Origin: Streptomyces venezuelae
Lineage (GTDB): Bacteria > Actinomycetota > Actinomycetes > Streptomycetales > Streptomycetaceae
NCBI RefSeq assembly: GCF_008642335.1
Contig: NZ_CP029191.1
Span: forward strand, 7,564,001 to 7,628,000
Reading direction: 5' to 3'
DNA length: 64,000 bases
The notes beneath the pieces are model-generated. The model saw nothing but the letters and a program-made list of their open reading frames with translations, did no database searches and was not told the origin of the DNA. Below, in pieces: positions 24,678 through 37,334 of this stretch (positions within the stretch are counted from its first letter, which is position 1; every line of letters starts with the position of its first letter). The translations under genes and the position numbers were made by a program.

Positions 24678-24685
24678 ACAGAGCG

Positions 24686-27600
24686 ATGACGACCCGACCC
24701 CGATCCCTCGTCGAGGACGTGTGGCCCCTCTCGCCGCTGCAGGAGGGGATGCTCTTCCACGCCTCCTACGACGACCAGGGCCCGGACGTCTACACCGTGC
24801 AGTCGACCCTCGACGTCGAAGGGCCCGTGGACACGGCTCGGCTGCGCACATCGTGGGAGGCGCTGCTGGCCCGGCACGCGGCGCTCCGCGCCTGCTTCCG
24901 CCCGGTGACCGGGGCCCGCATGGTCCAGGTCATTCCGCGCGAGGTCACGCTCCCCTGGACCGAGGCGGACGTCAGCGCGCTCGTGGAGCCCGAGGCGCTC
25001 GCCGAGATCGACCGGCTCGCCGCACGGGAACGCGCGCAACGGTTCGACCTCGCCGTGCCGCCGCTGCTGCGGCTCCTGCTCGTCCGCCTCGGCGAACGGC
25101 GCCACCGGCTCGTCGTGACGTTCCATCACATTCTCATGGACGGCTGGTCGATGCCGGTCCTCCTGAACGAGCTGTCCCAGGTGTACGCGGCGGGTGGCGA
25201 CGCCTCCGTGCTGCGGCGCGTGGCGCCCTACGGCGAGTACGTGGCGTGGCTCGGCCGCCAGGACAAGGACGCCGCGCGCGACGCCTGGCGGGCCGAACTG
25301 GCGGGCGCCGACGGATCGACGCTCGTCGCACCGCAGGACCCGGGCCGCGCCCCGGTGCTGCCCGACCAGACACACACCCGGCTGTCGGTCGAACTCACCA
25401 GCGCGGTCGGCGAGTTGGCGCGCACTCACGGGCTTACGGTCAACACCGTCGTACAGGGGGCGTGGGCGCTCGTGCTCGCCCGCCTCGCCGGACGCACGGA
25501 CGTCGTCTTCGGCGCGACCGTCGCGGGCCGCCCCGCCGAACTCCCCGGCGTGGAGTCGATGATCGGCCTGTTCATCAACACGCTCCCCGTGCGCGTACGC
25601 CTCGACGGCGCGCAGCCCGTCGGCGAGCTGCTCGCGCGGTTGCAGGAGACCCAGTCCGGCCTGATCGACCACCAGCACGTCGGACTCGCCGAGGTGCAGA
25701 AGCTCGCGGGGCCCGCCGCGGTCTTCGACACCCTCGTCCTGTACGAGAACTATCCGCTGCCGCCCGCCGGCCCCGAGCCGGGCCCCGACGCCGTGACGAT
25801 CAGGCCCGCCCAGGCGTCCCGCGACGCCTCGCACTATCCGCTCACCCTCGTCGCCGTGCCCGGCGGCGACCGCATGCGCTTCAAGCTGGACCACCGGCCC
25901 GACCTGTTCGACCGCGCCGCCGCGGAGTCCGTCGTCCAGCGGTTCGTACGCGTCCTCGAACAGATCACCGCCGACCCGTCGGCCCGCGTCGGCGACATCG
26001 ACGTACTCGAACAGGCGGAGCGGTCCGCGGTGACCGAGCACTGGAACGCGACCGGGCGCCCGCTGGCCGCCGGATCGGTCGTCGACGCGTTCGAGGCGCG
26101 GGCCCGCAGTGCCCCCGACACGTACGCCGTGCGCTGCGGCGAGGACACCCTGACGTACGGCGAACTGGAGGAGCGCGCGAACCGGCTCGCCCGCCACCTG
26201 GCCGGACTCGGCGTCGGCAGGGAACGCCGCGTGGGCCTCTGCCTGCCGCGCGGCACCGACATGATCGTGGCGGAGCTCGCGGTGTGGAAGGCGGGCGGCG
26301 CCTTCGTGCCGCTGGACCCCGACCACCCGGCCGACCGGCTGCACTACATGATCACCGACAGCGGTGCCGACATCGTCCTGGCCACCGGGGCCACCCTCGC
26401 CGACGTGCCCGAGGGCACCGCCCGCACGGTCGTCCTGGACGGCGCACGGACCGCACGGGTGATCGCGGCGGAGTCCGGCGAGCCGCTGGGGCTGCCCGTC
26501 GGCGCCGAGCAACTCGCGTACGTCATCTACACATCGGGCTCCACGGGCCGCCCCAAGGGCGTCGCCCTCGCCCACCGGGGCGTCGTGAACCTGGCCGAGG
26601 CGATGCGGCCCGCGCTCGACCTGCGCGACGGCGTCGTCATGCTGCAGTACGCCTCCTTCAGCTTCGACGGAGCGGTCCTGGACGTCGCCGTCACCCTGGC
26701 GGCGGGCGGCACCCTGGCCATCGCGTCGGCCGAGGAGCGCACGGAACCCGACGCGCTCGCCGGCATGATCCGCGCGACCGGCGTCGAAGCCGCCAGCGTC
26801 GTGCCGTCCGTGCTGCGCACCCTGGACCCGGAGACCGTCGCGGGCGTACGCAACTGGGTCCTCGGCGGCGAATGGCTGACCGCCGACCTCGCGAGCCGCT
26901 GGGCGGGACGGGCCAGGCTGTGGAACACCTACGGCCCCACCGAGGCCACCGTGATGGCGACCGTCGGACGCGTCGACGAAGGCATCAAGCCCGTGGACGC
27001 CCCGCCCCCCATCGGACGGCCGCTCGGCAACATGCGGACCTACGTCCTCGACGGCTTCCTGCGCCCGGTGCCGCCGGGCGTCAGCGGCGAACTGTACGTC
27101 GCGGGTCCGGGCGTCGCGCGCGGCTACGTGGGACGGCCCGATCTGACGGCGGAGCGGTTCGTGGCGTGCCCGTTCGGCGCGGGCGGACGCATGTACCGCA
27201 CCGGTGACCTGGCGCGCTGGACCCCCGAGGGACAGCTGTCGTTCGCGGGCCGCGCCGACGAGCAGGTGAAACTGCGCGGCTTCCGCATCGAACCCGGCGA
27301 GGTCGAGGCCGTCCTCGCAGCGCACGCCTCCGTGCGCGAGGCGGCGGTGATCGCCCGCGAGGACCTGCCGGGCGACAAGCGCCTCGTCGCGTACGTGGTG
27401 CCGGCCGCCGAGGATTCGGGACCGGGCTCAGGGACCCCGCGCGCTCTCGACACCGAAGCCCTGCGCGCCTTCGCCGCCACCCGCCTTCCCGCCCACATGG
27501 TCCAGGCGACGACCGTCGTCCTCGACGCGCTGCCCCTCACCGTCAACGGAAAGCTCGACCGTTCCGCGCTGCCCGCCCCCGAGCTGGCCGTGCGCGGCGG

Positions 27601-30600
27601 CCGTGACCCGCGTACACCCGTCGAGACCGTCCTGTGCGACCTGTTCGCCGACGTGCTCGGCATCGAGCGGGCCGGCGCCGACGACTCGTTCTTCGCGCTC
27701 GGCGGCGACTCCATCTCGTCGATGATGCTGGTGTCCGGCGCCCGCCGCGCGGGCCTCACCGTCACCGCCCGCCAGGTCTTCGAGCACCGCACCCCGGCCG
27801 CCCTCGCCCTGGTCGCCGTCCCCACCCGGGCCACGCCCACCGGCGGCGGCGACCCCGGCACCGGGGAGATCCCGCTCACGCCGGTCATGCACGAACTGCT
27901 CGACCGCGTCGGCGCCGAGGCGGCGGGCCGGGTCGTCCAGACCGCCGTCGTCGAGGTACCGGACGGTCTGAGCGCCGAGACCCTGGCCGACGCGGTGCGC
28001 GCGGTCGTCGACCACCACGACGTGCTGCGCGCCCGGCTCGAGACGGAACCGGAGCGGCGCCTCGTCGTGTCCGGACCCGGCACCGTACCCGCCGGGTCGT
28101 TCGTACGCCGCTACGACGCCACCGGCACGGCCCCCGACGAGCTGCCCCGCGTCATCGCCGAGGAGACCCGCGCCGCGGTGGCCCGGCTCGACCCGCGGGC
28201 CGGCGTCATGCTCCAGGCGGTCTGGCTCGACCTGGGCCCCGAAGGACCCGGACGGCTCGTCCTGGTCGTCGACCACCTCGTGATGGACGCCGTCTCCTGG
28301 CGGATCCTGCTGCCCGACCTGGAGCACGCGTGCGCCGCGACCGCCGCGGGCCGCACCCCGGAACTCGAACCCGTGCCCACGTCGTTCCGGCACTGGGCCC
28401 GCGCCCTCGCCGACCAGGCGACGAGCACGGAGCGGGCAGCGGAACTCGACGCGTGGACGCGGCTGCTCCAGGGCCCCGACCCGCAGCTCACCGCCCTGCC
28501 CCCGGACCCCGCGCTCGACCTCGCCGACACCGTGCGGCGCGTGTCCGTCACCGTCCCCGTCCCCGTCACGTCCGCGCTCCTGACCGACGTACCGGAAGCG
28601 TTCCACGCGGGCGTCGACGACGTGCTCCTGACCGGACTCGCCGCGGCCGTCACGGAGTGGGCCGACGGCGGCGTGCCCGAGGGCGGCTTCCTCGTGGACG
28701 TCGAAGGACACGGGCGGGTCGCCCTCTCCGACACCATGGACCTCTCGCGCACGGTCGGCTGGTTCACCGGCACCCATGCCGTGCGCCTCGACGTGGGCAA
28801 GCCCGACTTCGAGGACCTCCGGGAAGGCGGGCCCGACGCGGGCATCGCCGTCAAGCGCGTGAAGGAACAGGTGCGCGCGGTGCCCGGCGACGGCCTCGGC
28901 CACGGCCTGCTGCGCCACCTCAACCCCGAGACCGCCGCGGACCTCGCCGCCCTGCCCGCCGCCCGGATCGGCTTCACCTACCTCGGCCGCATCCCGGCAG
29001 TTCCGGCCGACGGCAGCACCGACGCACCGCCGAGCGACGACCAGGGCCCCGCGGACGGCCGGTTCCCCGTGGCGCACCCGCTGGAGCTCGCGGGCGTCGT
29101 CCACGACGGCCCCGAAGGCCCCCGCCTCACCCTCAGCCTCGACGCGCCGCACCGCCTGCTCGACGAGACGGCGGCCCGCACCCTCGTCGAGGCCTGGGCC
29201 GCCATGCTGACCGGCCTCGCCGCACACGTCGACGAGCCCACCGCGGGCGGCCACACGCCCTCCGACTTCCCGCTCGTCGCCCTCGACCAGCCGCAGATCG
29301 ACAAGCTGGAGACGGCCGCACCGGACCTGGTCGACATCTGGCCGCTCTCACCGCTGCAGGAAGGCCTCCTCTTCCACGCCCTGTTCGACCAGCAGAGCAC
29401 CGACGTCTACGTCGAGCAGATGATCGTGGGCCTCGAAGGGCCCCTCGACCCGGCACGCCTGCGCGCGGCCTGGCAAGCGCTCCTCGACCGCCACGCCAGC
29501 CTGCGGGTGGGCTTCCGCCAGGTGGCGGGCTCCGGGCAGTCCGTGCAGGTCGTCGCGGACCGGGCGACACTGCCGTGGCGCGAGGCGGACCTCACGGAAC
29601 TCGACGAGGACGCGGCGTGGGAGGAGTCCGAACGGCTCGGCAAGGAGGACCGAGCCAAGGGCTTCGACCTGGCGAAGCCACCGTTGGTGAAGGTGCTCCT
29701 GGCCAGGACGGGCGAGGACCGCCACCGCATGATGGTGACGCTTCATCACATCGTGCTCGACGGCTGGTCGTTGCCCGTCCTGCGCCGCGAACTGTGGGCC
29801 TGCTACGAAGCGGGCGGCACCGCGGCAGGACTTCCCCCGGTCACCCCCTACCGCGACTACCTGACCTGGCTGGCGCGGCAGGACAAGGAGGCCGCACAGG
29901 AGGCCTGGCGCGCGGAACTGGCCGGAGCCGACGAGCCGACGCAGGTCGTGCCGATGGCGCCCGGCGCGGTCGCCGCACCGGACCCGGACGCCGCGTCCGG
30001 CGAGGTCTTCGCCGTCGCGGGTCCGGCGCTCGACCGCAGGCTCGGCGAACTGGCCCGCGCCCAGGGCGTGACGCTCAACACCGTCGTCCAGACCGCGTGG
30101 GCCCTGGTCGTCGGGCAGCTCGCGGGCCGCCAGGACGTCGTCTTCGGCGCCTCCGTGGCCGGCCGCCCCGCCGATCTGCCCGGCATGGAGAACATGCTCG
30201 GCCTGTTCATCAACACCGTCCCGGTACGGGTGCGGTTCGCCCCGGCGCGGACCGTCGCCGACGTACTCGCGGACGTCCAGGGCCGCCAGTCCGCCCTGAT
30301 GGACCACCAGTACCTGAGCCTGGGCGACATCCAGCGCGTGGCGGGCCGCGGGGCGACCTTCGACACGCTCATGGCGTTCGAGAGCTTCCCCACCGGGGCC
30401 GACCCCTCCGCACCGGAAGACGGCGGCACCCGCGAGCCCGGCCCCGCCGGGGTGGAACTCACCGAAGCGGGCATGCGCGAGTCGATCAACTATCCGCTCG
30501 GCCTTGTCGTGGACCCGCTCAACGGGCTGCGGATGCGCCTGACGTACCGCCCGGACGCCTTCGACGAAACGGCGGCCCGCGCACTTCTCGACCGGCTCCT

Positions 30601-33600
30601 GCGGGCGCTGCGGCAGATGGCCGCGGATCCCGGGACGCCCGTCGGCAGGCTGCGGCTCTCCGACGACGCCGACCGGGCACGCGTCCTGGAGGAGTGGAAC
30701 GACACCGCCGTGTCCCACCCGGACACCCTCGTCCCTGATCTGTTCGCGGCACACGCGCGGAACACGCCCGATGCGGTGGCGGTGCGGTGTGGTGAGGAGG
30801 TCGTGTCGTACGGGGAGGTGGAGGCGCGGGCGGACGGGCTGGCCCGGCGGTTGGTGGGTCTTGGGGTCGGTCCGGAGTCGCGTGTGGGGCTGTGTCTGCC
30901 GCGTGGTGTGGACATGGTGGTGGGGGAGTTGGCGGTGTGGAAGGCGGGCGGTGCGTTCGTTCCGCTGGATCCCGAGTATCCGTCCGACCGGTTGTCGTTC
31001 ATGGTGGCCGACAGCGGTGCGCGGGTCGTCGTGAGCGCGGGGGAGAGTCTGGCGGACGTGAGGGTCGGCGACGCGCGGGTCGTGCTCCTGGACGAGGAGG
31101 ACATCGACTGCTCCGAGGTTCCTCTTGGCGTCGGCTTGTCCCCGGATCAACTCGCGTACGTCATCTATACGTCGGGTTCGACGGGGCGTCCCAAGGGTGT
31201 GGCGGTCGCACACGGTGGTGTGGCGAATCTGGCGGCGGCGATGCGTCCGGTGCTGGGTGTGGACGTGGGTGTCACAGCGCTGCAGTTCGCGTCGTTCAGC
31301 TTTGACGCGGCCGTATTGGACGTGGCGGTCACGCTGTCCGGCGGCGGCACGCTCGCGATCGCCTCCGCCGACGAGCGGGCCGAGCCCTCCGCGCTCGCGG
31401 ACATGATCGAGTCGGCGGGGGTGACCACGGCCAGCGTCGTGCCCTCGCTGCTCACCATGCTCGACCCCGGCTCCGTGCCAGGAGTCGGCAACTGGGTCCT
31501 CGGCGCGGAACTCATGACCGCCGCCCTGGCGAGCCGGTGGACGACACAGGCACGCGTGTGGAACACCTACGGCCCCACCGAAGCCACCGTCATGGCCACC
31601 GCGGGCCCTGTCGACGAGAACATCAGGTCACAGGACAGGCCCCCGGCGATCGGGCGCCCCCTGGACAACGTACGGACGTACGTCCTGGATGGCTTCCTGC
31701 ACCCGGTTCCGGTCGGGGCGACGGGCGAGTTGTACGTGGCCGGGCCCGGCGTGGCCCGGGGGTATGTAGGGCGGCCGGATCTGACGGCTGAGCGGTTTGT
31801 GGCCTGCCCGTTCGGCGGGGGCGGACGTATGTACCGGACCGGTGACCTGGCGCGCTGGACCGCCGACGGACAGCTGTCGTTCGTGGGGCGCGCGGACGAG
31901 CAGGTGAAGGTGCGCGGGTTCCGGGTGGAGCCCGGCGAGGTCGAGGCGGCGCTAGCGGCGCATCCCGAGGTGCGGCAGGCGGCCGTGATCGCCCGCGAGG
32001 ACCGTCCCGGCGACAAGCGCCTCGTCGGCTACGTCGTGCCCGAGACCGAGGGCCTGGAGATCCAGACCGTGCACGACCACCTGGCGCGGCTGCTGCCCGA
32101 CTACATGCGACCTGCCTCCATCGTGATGTTGGAGACGCTGCCGCTGACGGGCAACGGCAAGATCGACCGTGCGGCCCTGCCCCGACCCGACTTCGCCGGA
32201 CGGATCTCGGGCCGTGAGCCGGAGACCGAGCTCGAAGCGACCCTGTGCGCCCTGTTCGCCGAGGTCCTCGGCCTGGAACGGGTGGGCGTCGACAACAACT
32301 TCTTCGACCTGGGCGGCGACTCGGGCCTGGCCATGCGCCTCGCCGCGCGGATCCGCGAGGAGCTCGGCAGCGAGCTGAGCATGCGGCGGTTCTTCGGCGA
32401 GTCCACGCCGCTCGGCGTGGCCAGGATGCTCACGTCCAAGGAGCTCCCGGAGCTGAAGCCCGTCGACCACCCGGAGGACATACCCGTCACCGCCGGGCAG
32501 CTGCGGACGTGGCGGCTCGCCGCGGCCAACCCCGGCTCGGCGGCCCAGCGGGTGTCCATCGCCCTCGGCCTGGGCGGCAGGCTCGACAGGGACGCGCTGG
32601 AGGCGGCACTCGGCGACGTCGCGGCACGGCACGACATCCTGCGCACGGTCTTCGTCGGCCCCGGCACGGAGGTCGACGGCGGCAGTGCCCCCGTCGGCGC
32701 CGACGACGTGCGCCAGCGCGTCCTGGAGCCCGACGCCGAGGCCGCCCGGCCCGCCCTCCCCGTGACCGAGGCGACCGAGGAGGAGCTGCCGCGGCTCCTC
32801 GCCGACCACGCGGGGCACGAGTTCGACCTCGCCCGTGAGACACCGTGGACGGCACGCCTGTTCGCGGTCACGGAGACCGAACACGTGCTGCTCCTCGTCG
32901 TGCACCGCATCGCCACGGACGACGCGTCGCTGATCGTCCTGGTCCGCGACCTGGCGGCCGCGTACGGGGCCCGCAGGGAAGGGCGCGCACCCGAACGGGC
33001 GCCGCTGCCCCTCCAGTTCGCGGACTACGCCCTGTGGGAGCAGGAGATGCTGCGGGACGAGGAGGACCGCGACAGCCTCATCGGCGAGCAGTTCGCCCAC
33101 TGGAAGAAGGCCCTCGCGGACGTCGGCCCCGAGCAGGAACTGCCGACGGACAGGCCCAGGCCCGCCCTGCCCTCGCACCGCGCCGACGAGGTGCCGCTGG
33201 AGCTCGACAGCGCCACCCACATCCGCCTCACGGAGATCGCCGAGGCCGACAGCGCCACCTTCTTCATGGTGGTGCAGGCCGCGCTCGCGCTGCTCCTTTC
33301 GGGGCTCGGCGCGGGCACCGACCTCGCCCTGGGCACGGTGCTGCCGCGCCGGGACGAGGAGGGGGACCTGGACGGCGTCGTCGGCCCGTTCGCCGACCCG
33401 CTGGTCCTGCGCACCGACGCGTCCGGCGACCCGACGTACCGCGAACTGCTCGGCCGCGCACGGGACGCGTACCAGCGCGCGGTCCAGAACCCGGACGTCC
33501 CCTTCGGGCGGCTCGTCGACACGCTCGCGCTGCCCGCCGGACCCCAGCACCCCCTGTTCCAGGTGGTCCTGGAGATCCTCAGCGACTCCGCCGAGATGTG

Positions 33601-35923
33601 GGAGTCACCGGAGCTGCCGGGCCTGCGCACCACGCGCCTGCCGGTGGGTACCCCGGCCGCCCACCCCGACCTGGTCGTCGCCCTCACCGAGCGGCACGGC
33701 TCCGACAGCGGCCCGGACGGCGCCGACGGCGCGCTGCGGTACGCCACCGAACTGTTCGACCGCTCCACGGCGTCCGCGCTCGCCCGGCGGCTGACCCGCG
33801 TACTGCAACAGGTCGCGGACGATCCCGGACTCCGGCTCAGCCAGGTGGAACTCCTCCTGGACGAGACCGAGCGCCGCCAGGCCCTGGAGACCCGCGGAGC
33901 CACCGCGGCGCCGATCCCGGACGGCACGGTCGTCGAACTGCTCGCCGAACAGGCGGCGCTGGCGCCCGACACCCTCGCCGTCATGGACCACGACGGGCCG
34001 CTCACCCACGGCGCGCTCGACGCCGCCTCCGGACGCCTGGCCCGGCGCCTCGCCGAGCAGGGCATCGGCACGGAGGACATCGTGGTCCTCGCCCTGCCGC
34101 CCACATCGGGCCTCGTCGTCGGGGTCCTCGGGGTGCTCAGGGCCGGCGCCGCCTGCCTGATCGCCGACCCGAACCGGCCCATGGAGGACGTGGCGTCGTG
34201 CCTGCGGCAGGTCACACCCGCCGCCCTCGTCTGCACGTTCGCCATGGCCCCGCTCCTCGGCGACGGCGTGACCGTGCCCTTCCTGCTCCTCGACGACCCG
34301 AGGCTCCCGGCCATCGACGACACGGCACCGCAGTCCGGCCCACCGCTGCCGACACCCCTGCCCCGGCAGGCGGCACTCGTCCTCAGCACCCGGGCACCGG
34401 ACGGCGCGGACGGCACCGTCGCGGGCGCCGTCGTCGAACACCGGACGCTCGTCGACCACGCCGTGCACCACCAGCACGCGGCGCCCACCCACCACGGAGT
34501 GACGTTCCTCGACGTACGGGCTCCTGTGTCCGCGCTCCTGACACCGTTGCTCTCCGCCCTGTGCGCGGGCGGCGGCGTCCGGCTCGGCGTACCGGGCGAG
34601 GACGCGGCACCGTCCGCCGGGCCGACAGGCGCACAGCGTCTGGTCACCTCCCGGGACCTGCTGGCCACCGCCGACGCGCGGACCGCCGACGCGGTGCCCT
34701 TCGCCGAGGTGACCGTCGTCGACAGCGAAGGCGACGCGGCCGTCGACGACACCCGTGCCTGGCTGGCCGCGCACCCGCGCACCACCCTCGTCAGCGCCCA
34801 CAGCGCGGCGGAGACCGGCGGCCCCTGGCTCGACCACCGGACAGGACCGGGCGAACCCCTGCCCGACCGCGCCCCCACCGGCACCCCGGTGCCCAACACG
34901 CGCGCCTACGTCCTCGACGACTACCTGCGCCCCGTACCGCCCGGCGGCACCGGCGACCTGTACGTCGCGGGCTCGTCCCTCGCCCGCGGCTACGCGGAAG
35001 CCCCCGGCCTCACCGGTGAACGCTTCGTCGCCTGCCCCTTCGCGGCGGCCGGAGGCGAACGCATGCTGCGCACCGGCGAACGAGCCAGGCGGAGCGCCGA
35101 CGGGCTGCTCACCCTGCACGGCCGGGGGCACGGCGGGACCCGTACGGCAGGGCGCCGGGCGGGCGGCGACCACGGCGACCTGGAGATGCTGCTTCCGCTG
35201 CGGCCCAAGGGCGACCTCCCGCCGCTGTTCTGCATGCACACCGGTACGGGACTGAGCTGGGCGTACGCGGCGCTGCTCCGGCACCTGCCGCAGGACCGGC
35301 CCGTCTACGGGGTGCAGGCCCGCGGGCTCGCCGAACCGGAGCCGCTGCCGCAGAGCCTGGAGGAGATGGCGGCCGACTACGCGGAGCAGATCAGGACCGT
35401 CCAGCCCGCGGGGCCCTACCACCTGCTCGGCTGGTCCCTCGGGGGCCTGATCGCCCAGGCCGTCGCCGCGCACCTGGAGGAACAGGGCGAACAGGTCGAG
35501 CTCCTCGCGGTGATCGACGGATACCCCGAGGAGTTCGGCGGGGCCCAGTACAGCGACGTCCAGGCCGAGGGCGGTCAGGACGGCACCACCACACCGCGCG
35601 CGAGCAACCTGGGGCTGCCGCCGGACGAGAACATCGGCCAGGACATGGACGAGGGACTCAGGGCCAACATGCGCGAGGTCATAGACAACGTGGGACGGCT
35701 CACCCCGCGCCACACGCCGCGCCGCTTCGGAGGCGACCTGCTGCTCTTCGTCGCGACGGAGGACCGGCCCGCGGACATGACCGCGGCGGCCGCGGGCGAA
35801 ACCTGGCGGCCCTATATCGCCGGGGACATCGAGTCCCACGACATCGCCGCGAGCCACTACACGATGCTGCAGCCCGCACCTTCGGCACGGATCGGAGGCG
35901 TCATCGCGGACAAGCTCCGGTGA
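24686..35923 (+). CDS. Terminal NRPS, C-A-T-E* / C-A-T-X-A*-TE
   Basis: Final synthetase, 3745 residues. Approximate order: C (12-440), A (465-960; pocket D-G-L-S-V-G-T-V-M-K), T (Ser about 1010), an E-like domain (1070-1535) in which HHxxxDG has become DHLVMDA and NYLGRF has become TYLGRI, C (1549-2000), A (2019-2510; D-A-L-S-V-G-T-V-M-K), T (GGDSG about 2540), X (2599-3060), A* (3082-3480) and thioesterase (3501-3745; GWSLGG nucleophile about 3583, IDGYP probable Asp, ASHYT probable His). X is condensation-like but carries HRIATDD near 2741, the HRxxxDD degeneration typical of glycopeptide X domains, which dock P450s rather than form bonds. A* keeps adenylation framework segments ([24 protein letters not shown]) but has lost the P-loop, the GPTE motif, the A8 hinge and the NGK lysine, and no T domain follows. 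TE should release the peptide after cross-linking. The three P450 genes follow at once. Confidence 0.96.
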   Translation: MTTRPRSLVEDVWPLSPLQEGMLFHASYDDQGPDVYTVQSTLDVEGPVDTARLRTSWEALLARHAALRACFRPVTGARMVQVIPREVTLPWTEADVSALVEPEALAEIDRLAARERAQRFDLAVPPLLRLLLVRLGERRHRLVVTFHHILMDGWSMPVLLNELSQVYAAGGDASVLRRVAPYGEYVAWLGRQDKDAARDAWRAELAGADGSTLVAPQDPGRAPVLPDQTHTRLSVELTSAVGELARTHGLTVNTVVQGAWALVLARLAGRTDVVFGATVAGRPAELPGVESMIGLFINTLPVRVRLDGAQPVGELLARLQETQSGLIDHQHVGLAEVQKLAGPAAVFDTLVLYENYPLPPAGPEPGPDAVTIRPAQASRDASHYPLTLVAVPGGDRMRFKLDHRPDLFDRAAAESVVQRFVRVLEQITADPSARVGDIDVLEQAERSAVTEHWNATGRPLAAGSVVDAFEARARSAPDTYAVRCGEDTLTYGELEERANRLARHLAGLGVGRERRVGLCLPRGTDMIVAELAVWKAGGAFVPLDPDHPADRLHYMITDSGADIVLATGATLADVPEGTARTVVLDGARTARVIAAESGEPLGLPVGAEQLAYVIYTSGSTGRPKGVALAHRGVVNLAEAMRPALDLRDGVVMLQYASFSFDGAVLDVAVTLAAGGTLAIASAEERTEPDALAGMIRATGVEAASVVPSVLRTLDPETVAGVRNWVLGGEWLTADLASRWAGRARLWNTYGPTEATVMATVGRVDEGIKPVDAPPPIGRPLGNMRTYVLDGFLRPVPPGVSGELYVAGPGVARGYVGRPDLTAERFVACPFGAGGRMYRTGDLARWTPEGQLSFAGRADEQVKLRGFRIEPGEVEAVLAAHASVREAAVIAREDLPGDKRLVAYVVPAAEDSGPGSGTPRALDTEALRAFAATRLPAHMVQATTVVLDALPLTVNGKLDRSALPAPELAVRGGRDPRTPVETVLCDLFADVLGIERAGADDSFFALGGDSISSMMLVSGARRAGLTVTARQVFEHRTPAALALVAVPTRATPTGGGDPGTGEIPLTPVMHELLDRVGAEAAGRVVQTAVVEVPDGLSAETLADAVRAVVDHHDVLRARLETEPERRLVVSGPGTVPAGSFVRRYDATGTAPDELPRVIAEETRAAVARLDPRAGVMLQAVWLDLGPEGPGRLVLVVDHLVMDAVSWRILLPDLEHACAATAAGRTPELEPVPTSFRHWARALADQATSTERAAELDAWTRLLQGPDPQLTALPPDPALDLADTVRRVSVTVPVPVTSALLTDVPEAFHAGVDDVLLTGLAAAVTEWADGGVPEGGFLVDVEGHGRVALSDTMDLSRTVGWFTGTHAVRLDVGKPDFEDLREGGPDAGIAVKRVKEQVRAVPGDGLGHGLLRHLNPETAADLAALPAARIGFTYLGRIPAVPADGSTDAPPSDDQGPADGRFPVAHPLELAGVVHDGPEGPRLTLSLDAPHRLLDETAARTLVEAWAAMLTGLAAHVDEPTAGGHTPSDFPLVALDQPQIDKLETAAPDLVDIWPLSPLQEGLLFHALFDQQSTDVYVEQMIVGLEGPLDPARLRAAWQALLDRHASLRVGFRQVAGSGQSVQVVADRATLPWREADLTELDEDAAWEESERLGKEDRAKGFDLAKPPLVKVLLARTGEDRHRMMVTLHHIVLDGWSLPVLRRELWACYEAGGTAAGLPPVTPYRDYLTWLARQDKEAAQEAWRAELAGADEPTQVVPMAPGAVAAPDPDAASGEVFAVAGPALDRRLGELARAQGVTLNTVVQTAWALVVGQLAGRQDVVFGASVAGRPADLPGMENMLGLFINTVPVRVRFAPARTVADVLADVQGRQSALMDHQYLSLGDIQRVAGRGATFDTLMAFESFPTGADPSAPEDGGTREPGPAGVELTEAGMRESINYPLGLVVDPLNGLRMRLTYRPDAFDETAARALLDRLLRALRQMAADPGTPVGRLRLSDDADRARVLEEWNDTAVSHPDTLVPDLFAAHARNTPDAVAVRCGEEVVSYGEVEARADGLARRLVGLGVGPESRVGLCLPRGVDMVVGELAVWKAGGAFVPLDPEYPSDRLSFMVADSGARVVVSAGESLADVRVGDARVVLLDEEDIDCSEVPLGVGLSPDQLAYVIYTSGSTGRPKGVAVAHGGVANLAAAMRPVLGVDVGVTALQFASFSFDAAVLDVAVTLSGGGTLAIASADERAEPSALADMIESAGVTTASVVPSLLTMLDPGSVPGVGNWVLGAELMTAALASRWTTQARVWNTYGPTEATVMATAGPVDENIRSQDRPPAIGRPLDNVRTYVLDGFLHPVPVGATGELYVAGPGVARGYVGRPDLTAERFVACPFGGGGRMYRTGDLARWTADGQLSFVGRADEQVKVRGFRVEPGEVEAALAAHPEVRQAAVIAREDRPGDKRLVGYVVPETEGLEIQTVHDHLARLLPDYMRPASIVMLETLPLTGNGKIDRAALPRPDFAGRISGREPETELEATLCALFAEVLGLERVGVDNNFFDLGGDSGLAMRLAARIREELGSELSMRRFFGESTPLGVARMLTSKELPELKPVDHPEDIPVTAGQLRTWRLAAANPGSAAQRVSIALGLGGRLDRDALEAALGDVAARHDILRTVFVGPGTEVDGGSAPVGADDVRQRVLEPDAEAARPALPVTEATEEELPRLLADHAGHEFDLARETPWTARLFAVTETEHVLLLVVHRIATDDASLIVLVRDLAAAYGARREGRAPERAPLPLQFADYALWEQEMLRDEEDRDSLIGEQFAHWKKALADVGPEQELPTDRPRPALPSHRADEVPLELDSATHIRLTEIAEADSATFFMVVQAALALLLSGLGAGTDLALGTVLPRRDEEGDLDGVVGPFADPLVLRTDASGDPTYRELLGRARDAYQRAVQNPDVPFGRLVDTLALPAGPQHPLFQVVLEILSDSAEMWESPELPGLRTTRLPVGTPAAHPDLVVALTERHGSDSGPDGADGALRYATELFDRSTASALARRLTRVLQQVADDPGLRLSQVELLLDETERRQALETRGATAAPIPDGTVVELLAEQAALAPDTLAVMDHDGPLTHGALDAASGRLARRLAEQGIGTEDIVVLALPPTSGLVVGVLGVLRAGAACLIADPNRPMEDVASCLRQVTPAALVCTFAMAPLLGDGVTVPFLLLDDPRLPAIDDTAPQSGPPLPTPLPRQAALVLSTRAPDGADGTVAGAVVEHRTLVDHAVHHQHAAPTHHGVTFLDVRAPVSALLTPLLSALCAGGGVRLGVPGEDAAPSAGPTGAQRLVTSRDLLATADARTADAVPFAEVTVVDSEGDAAVDDTRAWLAAHPRTTLVSAHSAAETGGPWLDHRTGPGEPLPDRAPTGTPVPNTRAYVLDDYLRPVPPGGTGDLYVAGSSLARGYAEAPGLTGERFVACPFAAAGGERMLRTGERARRSADGLLTLHGRGHGGTRTAGRRAGGDHGDLEMLLPLRPKGDLPPLFCMHTGTGLSWAYAALLRHLPQDRPVYGVQARGLAEPEPLPQSLEEMAADYAEQIRTVQPAGPYHLLGWSLGGLIAQAVAAHLEEQGEQVELLAVIDGYPEEFGGAQYSDVQAEGGQDGTTTPRASNLGLPPDENIGQDMDEGLRANMREVIDNVGRLTPRHTPRRFGGDLLLFVATEDRPADMTAAAAGETWRPYIAGDIESHDIAASHYTMLQPAPSARIGGVIADKLR
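30774..31440 (+). repeat. Near-identical A-domain block including the specificity pocket, copy 2
   Basis: Partner of 7381-8047. It sits in the last functional A domain of the assembly line. Both copies give the same DALSVGTVMK pocket, which predicts the same amino acid at the two positions. Confidence 0.92.
33920..35180 (+). other. Degenerate adenylation domain (A*) between X and TE
   Basis: Sub-feature of the terminal synthetase. It aligns by eye along an A domain: the N-terminal lobe is recognisable ([35 protein letters not shown]), and the region around A6 is nearly intact ([16 protein letters not shown]). The glycine-rich A3 loop is replaced by [15 protein letters not shown]5 GPTE by SAAETGG, A7 YRTGD by LRTGE, and the A8/A10 end is missing. 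It should not bind ATP productively. It is in frame and without stops, so it is translated as a roughly 400-residue spacer between X and TE. Confidence 0.85.
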
Positions 35924-36020
35924 CGGAAACGGAATTCCCGGCACGAGAGAACGCAAGAGAAAAGAACGTCAGAGCCGAAGAAGGTAATGGCCAGCGAGTG
36001 AAAGGGCGAAAGGGCCCCGA

Positions 36021-37241
36021 ATGTCGAAGGCAGTGAGCACGTCCGCGCACACCCGCAGAAACGGCATCGAACCCGTACCGGAACTCGTCGAAATCGGCGC
36101 GCACACCCCGATCGTCGAACTGGACACCGGCGGGCGCACCCCGAGCCGCCACTGGCTCGCGACCGGCTACGACGAAGTGCGGGCCATCCTCGGCGACGAC
36201 AGGTTCAGCATGCTGCCGCTCGACGACGGCAGGAACGGCGGGAAGCGCCAGATCGAGGTCGGCAACCTGCGCCAGTACGACCCGCCCGAGCACACGCGGC
36301 TGCGCCGCATGCTCACCCCCGAGTTCACGATGCGGCGGATCCGCAGGCTGGAACCGTTCATCGAGGAGATCGTCGAGCACTGCCTCGACGCGCTGGAAGG
36401 CGCGGGCAGGCCCGCCGACCTCATCCGCCACTTCGCCTGGCCCATCCCGGGGCTCGTCGGCTGCGCGCTCCTCGGGGTGCCCCGGGACGACGCGGCGGAG
36501 ATCGCCCGCAACCTCAACATCAGCAGGACCGGCACCGGCTTCGGCCGGCACACCAGCCGCGAGGAGCGCGAACGCCAACGGGCCGCCGTCAACGCGTACA
36601 TGACGTACATGAACAGGCTCATCCGGCAGAAGCGCCGCGACCCCGGCGACGATCTGCTCGGCATGCTCATCCGACGGCACGGCGACGACCTCACCGACGA
36701 CGAGCTGACCGGCATGGCCGCCGCCATCATGGGCTCCGGTCTCGAGGACATCGGCGGCATGCTCGGCCTCGGGCCGCTGGCCCTCCTCGAACACCCGGAC
36801 CAGCTCGCCCTGTTCCAGGACCGGCCCGACCTGCTCGACTCCGCGGTCGAGGAACTCATCCGCTACGTCTCGTCGGTGCAGAACGCCACACCCCGCACCG
36901 CCCTGCAGGACGTGACCGTCGGCGGGCAGCTGATCAGGGCGGGGGAGTCCGTCATCTGCTCGCTGCTGGGGGTGAGCCGCGACCCCGCGGCCGGCGCCTC
37001 GTCGAACGGCGCACCGCAGGACACGCTCGACATCACCCGCGACAACTCCGGGCACCTGGCGTTCGGGCACGGCGTCCACCACTGCATCGGCGCGGTCCTC
37101 GCCCGCGTCGAACTCCGCATCGCGATATCGGCACTCTTTCGCCGTTTCCCCGAGCTGTCACTCGGGGGGCCGGCCGAAGAAATCCGCTTCCGCACCTGGA
37201 CGCCCAATTACGGGGTCGACGAACTCCTCGTGCGGTGGTGA
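36021..37241 (+). CDS. Cytochrome P450, Oxy-like cross-linking enzyme 1
   Basis: P450 of 406 residues, full length for the bacterial class I family, with no membrane anchor. Heme ligand Cys355 lies in FGHGVHHCIG; EELIRY supplies the ExxR pair; GMLGLG follows the I-helix. PRDDA (154-158) matches the PRDDD-type contact through which glycopeptide Oxy enzymes bind the NRPS X domain. It probably oxidatively couples two aromatic side chains of the carrier-bound peptide, as OxyA/B/C/E do; which ring it closes cannot be told. The I-helix has GSGLED instead of the usual A/GGxxT, without the proton-relay threonine, as in other Oxy-type P450s. It lies 97 bases after the NRPS stop, presumably co-transcribed. 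The ATG is preceded by AAAGGG about 10 bases upstream. Confidence 0.93.
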   Translation: MSKAVSTSAHTRRNGIEPVPELVEIGAHTPIVELDTGGRTPSRHWLATGYDEVRAILGDDRFSMLPLDDGRNGGKRQIEVGNLRQYDPPEHTRLRRMLTPEFTMRRIRRLEPFIEEIVEHCLDALEGAGRPADLIRHFAWPIPGLVGCALLGVPRDDAAEIARNLNISRTGTGFGRHTSREERERQRAAVNAYMTYMNRLIRQKRRDPGDDLLGMLIRRHGDDLTDDELTGMAAAIMGSGLEDIGGMLGLGPLALLEHPDQLALFQDRPDLLDSAVEELIRYVSSVQNATPRTALQDVTVGGQLIRAGESVICSLLGVSRDPAAGASSNGAPQDTLDITRDNSGHLAFGHGVHHCIGAVLARVELRIAISALFRRFPELSLGGPAEEIRFRTWTPNYGVDELLVRW

Positions 37242-37275
37242 GCGCGGCTTACCGGGCACCCCATCCTGGACAACC

Positions 37276-37305
37276 TTGACGGGTGTGCGGAGCCGAATTC
37301 AGACT
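37276..37305 (+). promoter_or_regulatory. Possible promoter before second P450
   Basis: TTGACG (37276-37281) and CAGACT (37300-37305) are separated by 18 bases, 29 bases ahead of the ATG at 37335. The match to a vegetative actinomycete promoter is fair but could be chance in a short gap inside a likely operon. Confidence 0.3.
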
Positions 37306-37334
37306 CGTGAGACAGTGCGAAAGGATTCCGAGAA

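Noticed and set aside
32480..33860. X domain as a normal condensation domain
   Set aside because: The catalytic HHxxxDG is HRIATDD and no functional A-T follows; the position before TE and adjoining P450 genes fit the X domain.
35924..36020. Promoter or terminator between terminal NRPS and first P450
   Set aside because: No stem-loop or convincing -35/-10 pair was seen in these 97 bases; most likely transcription reads through.
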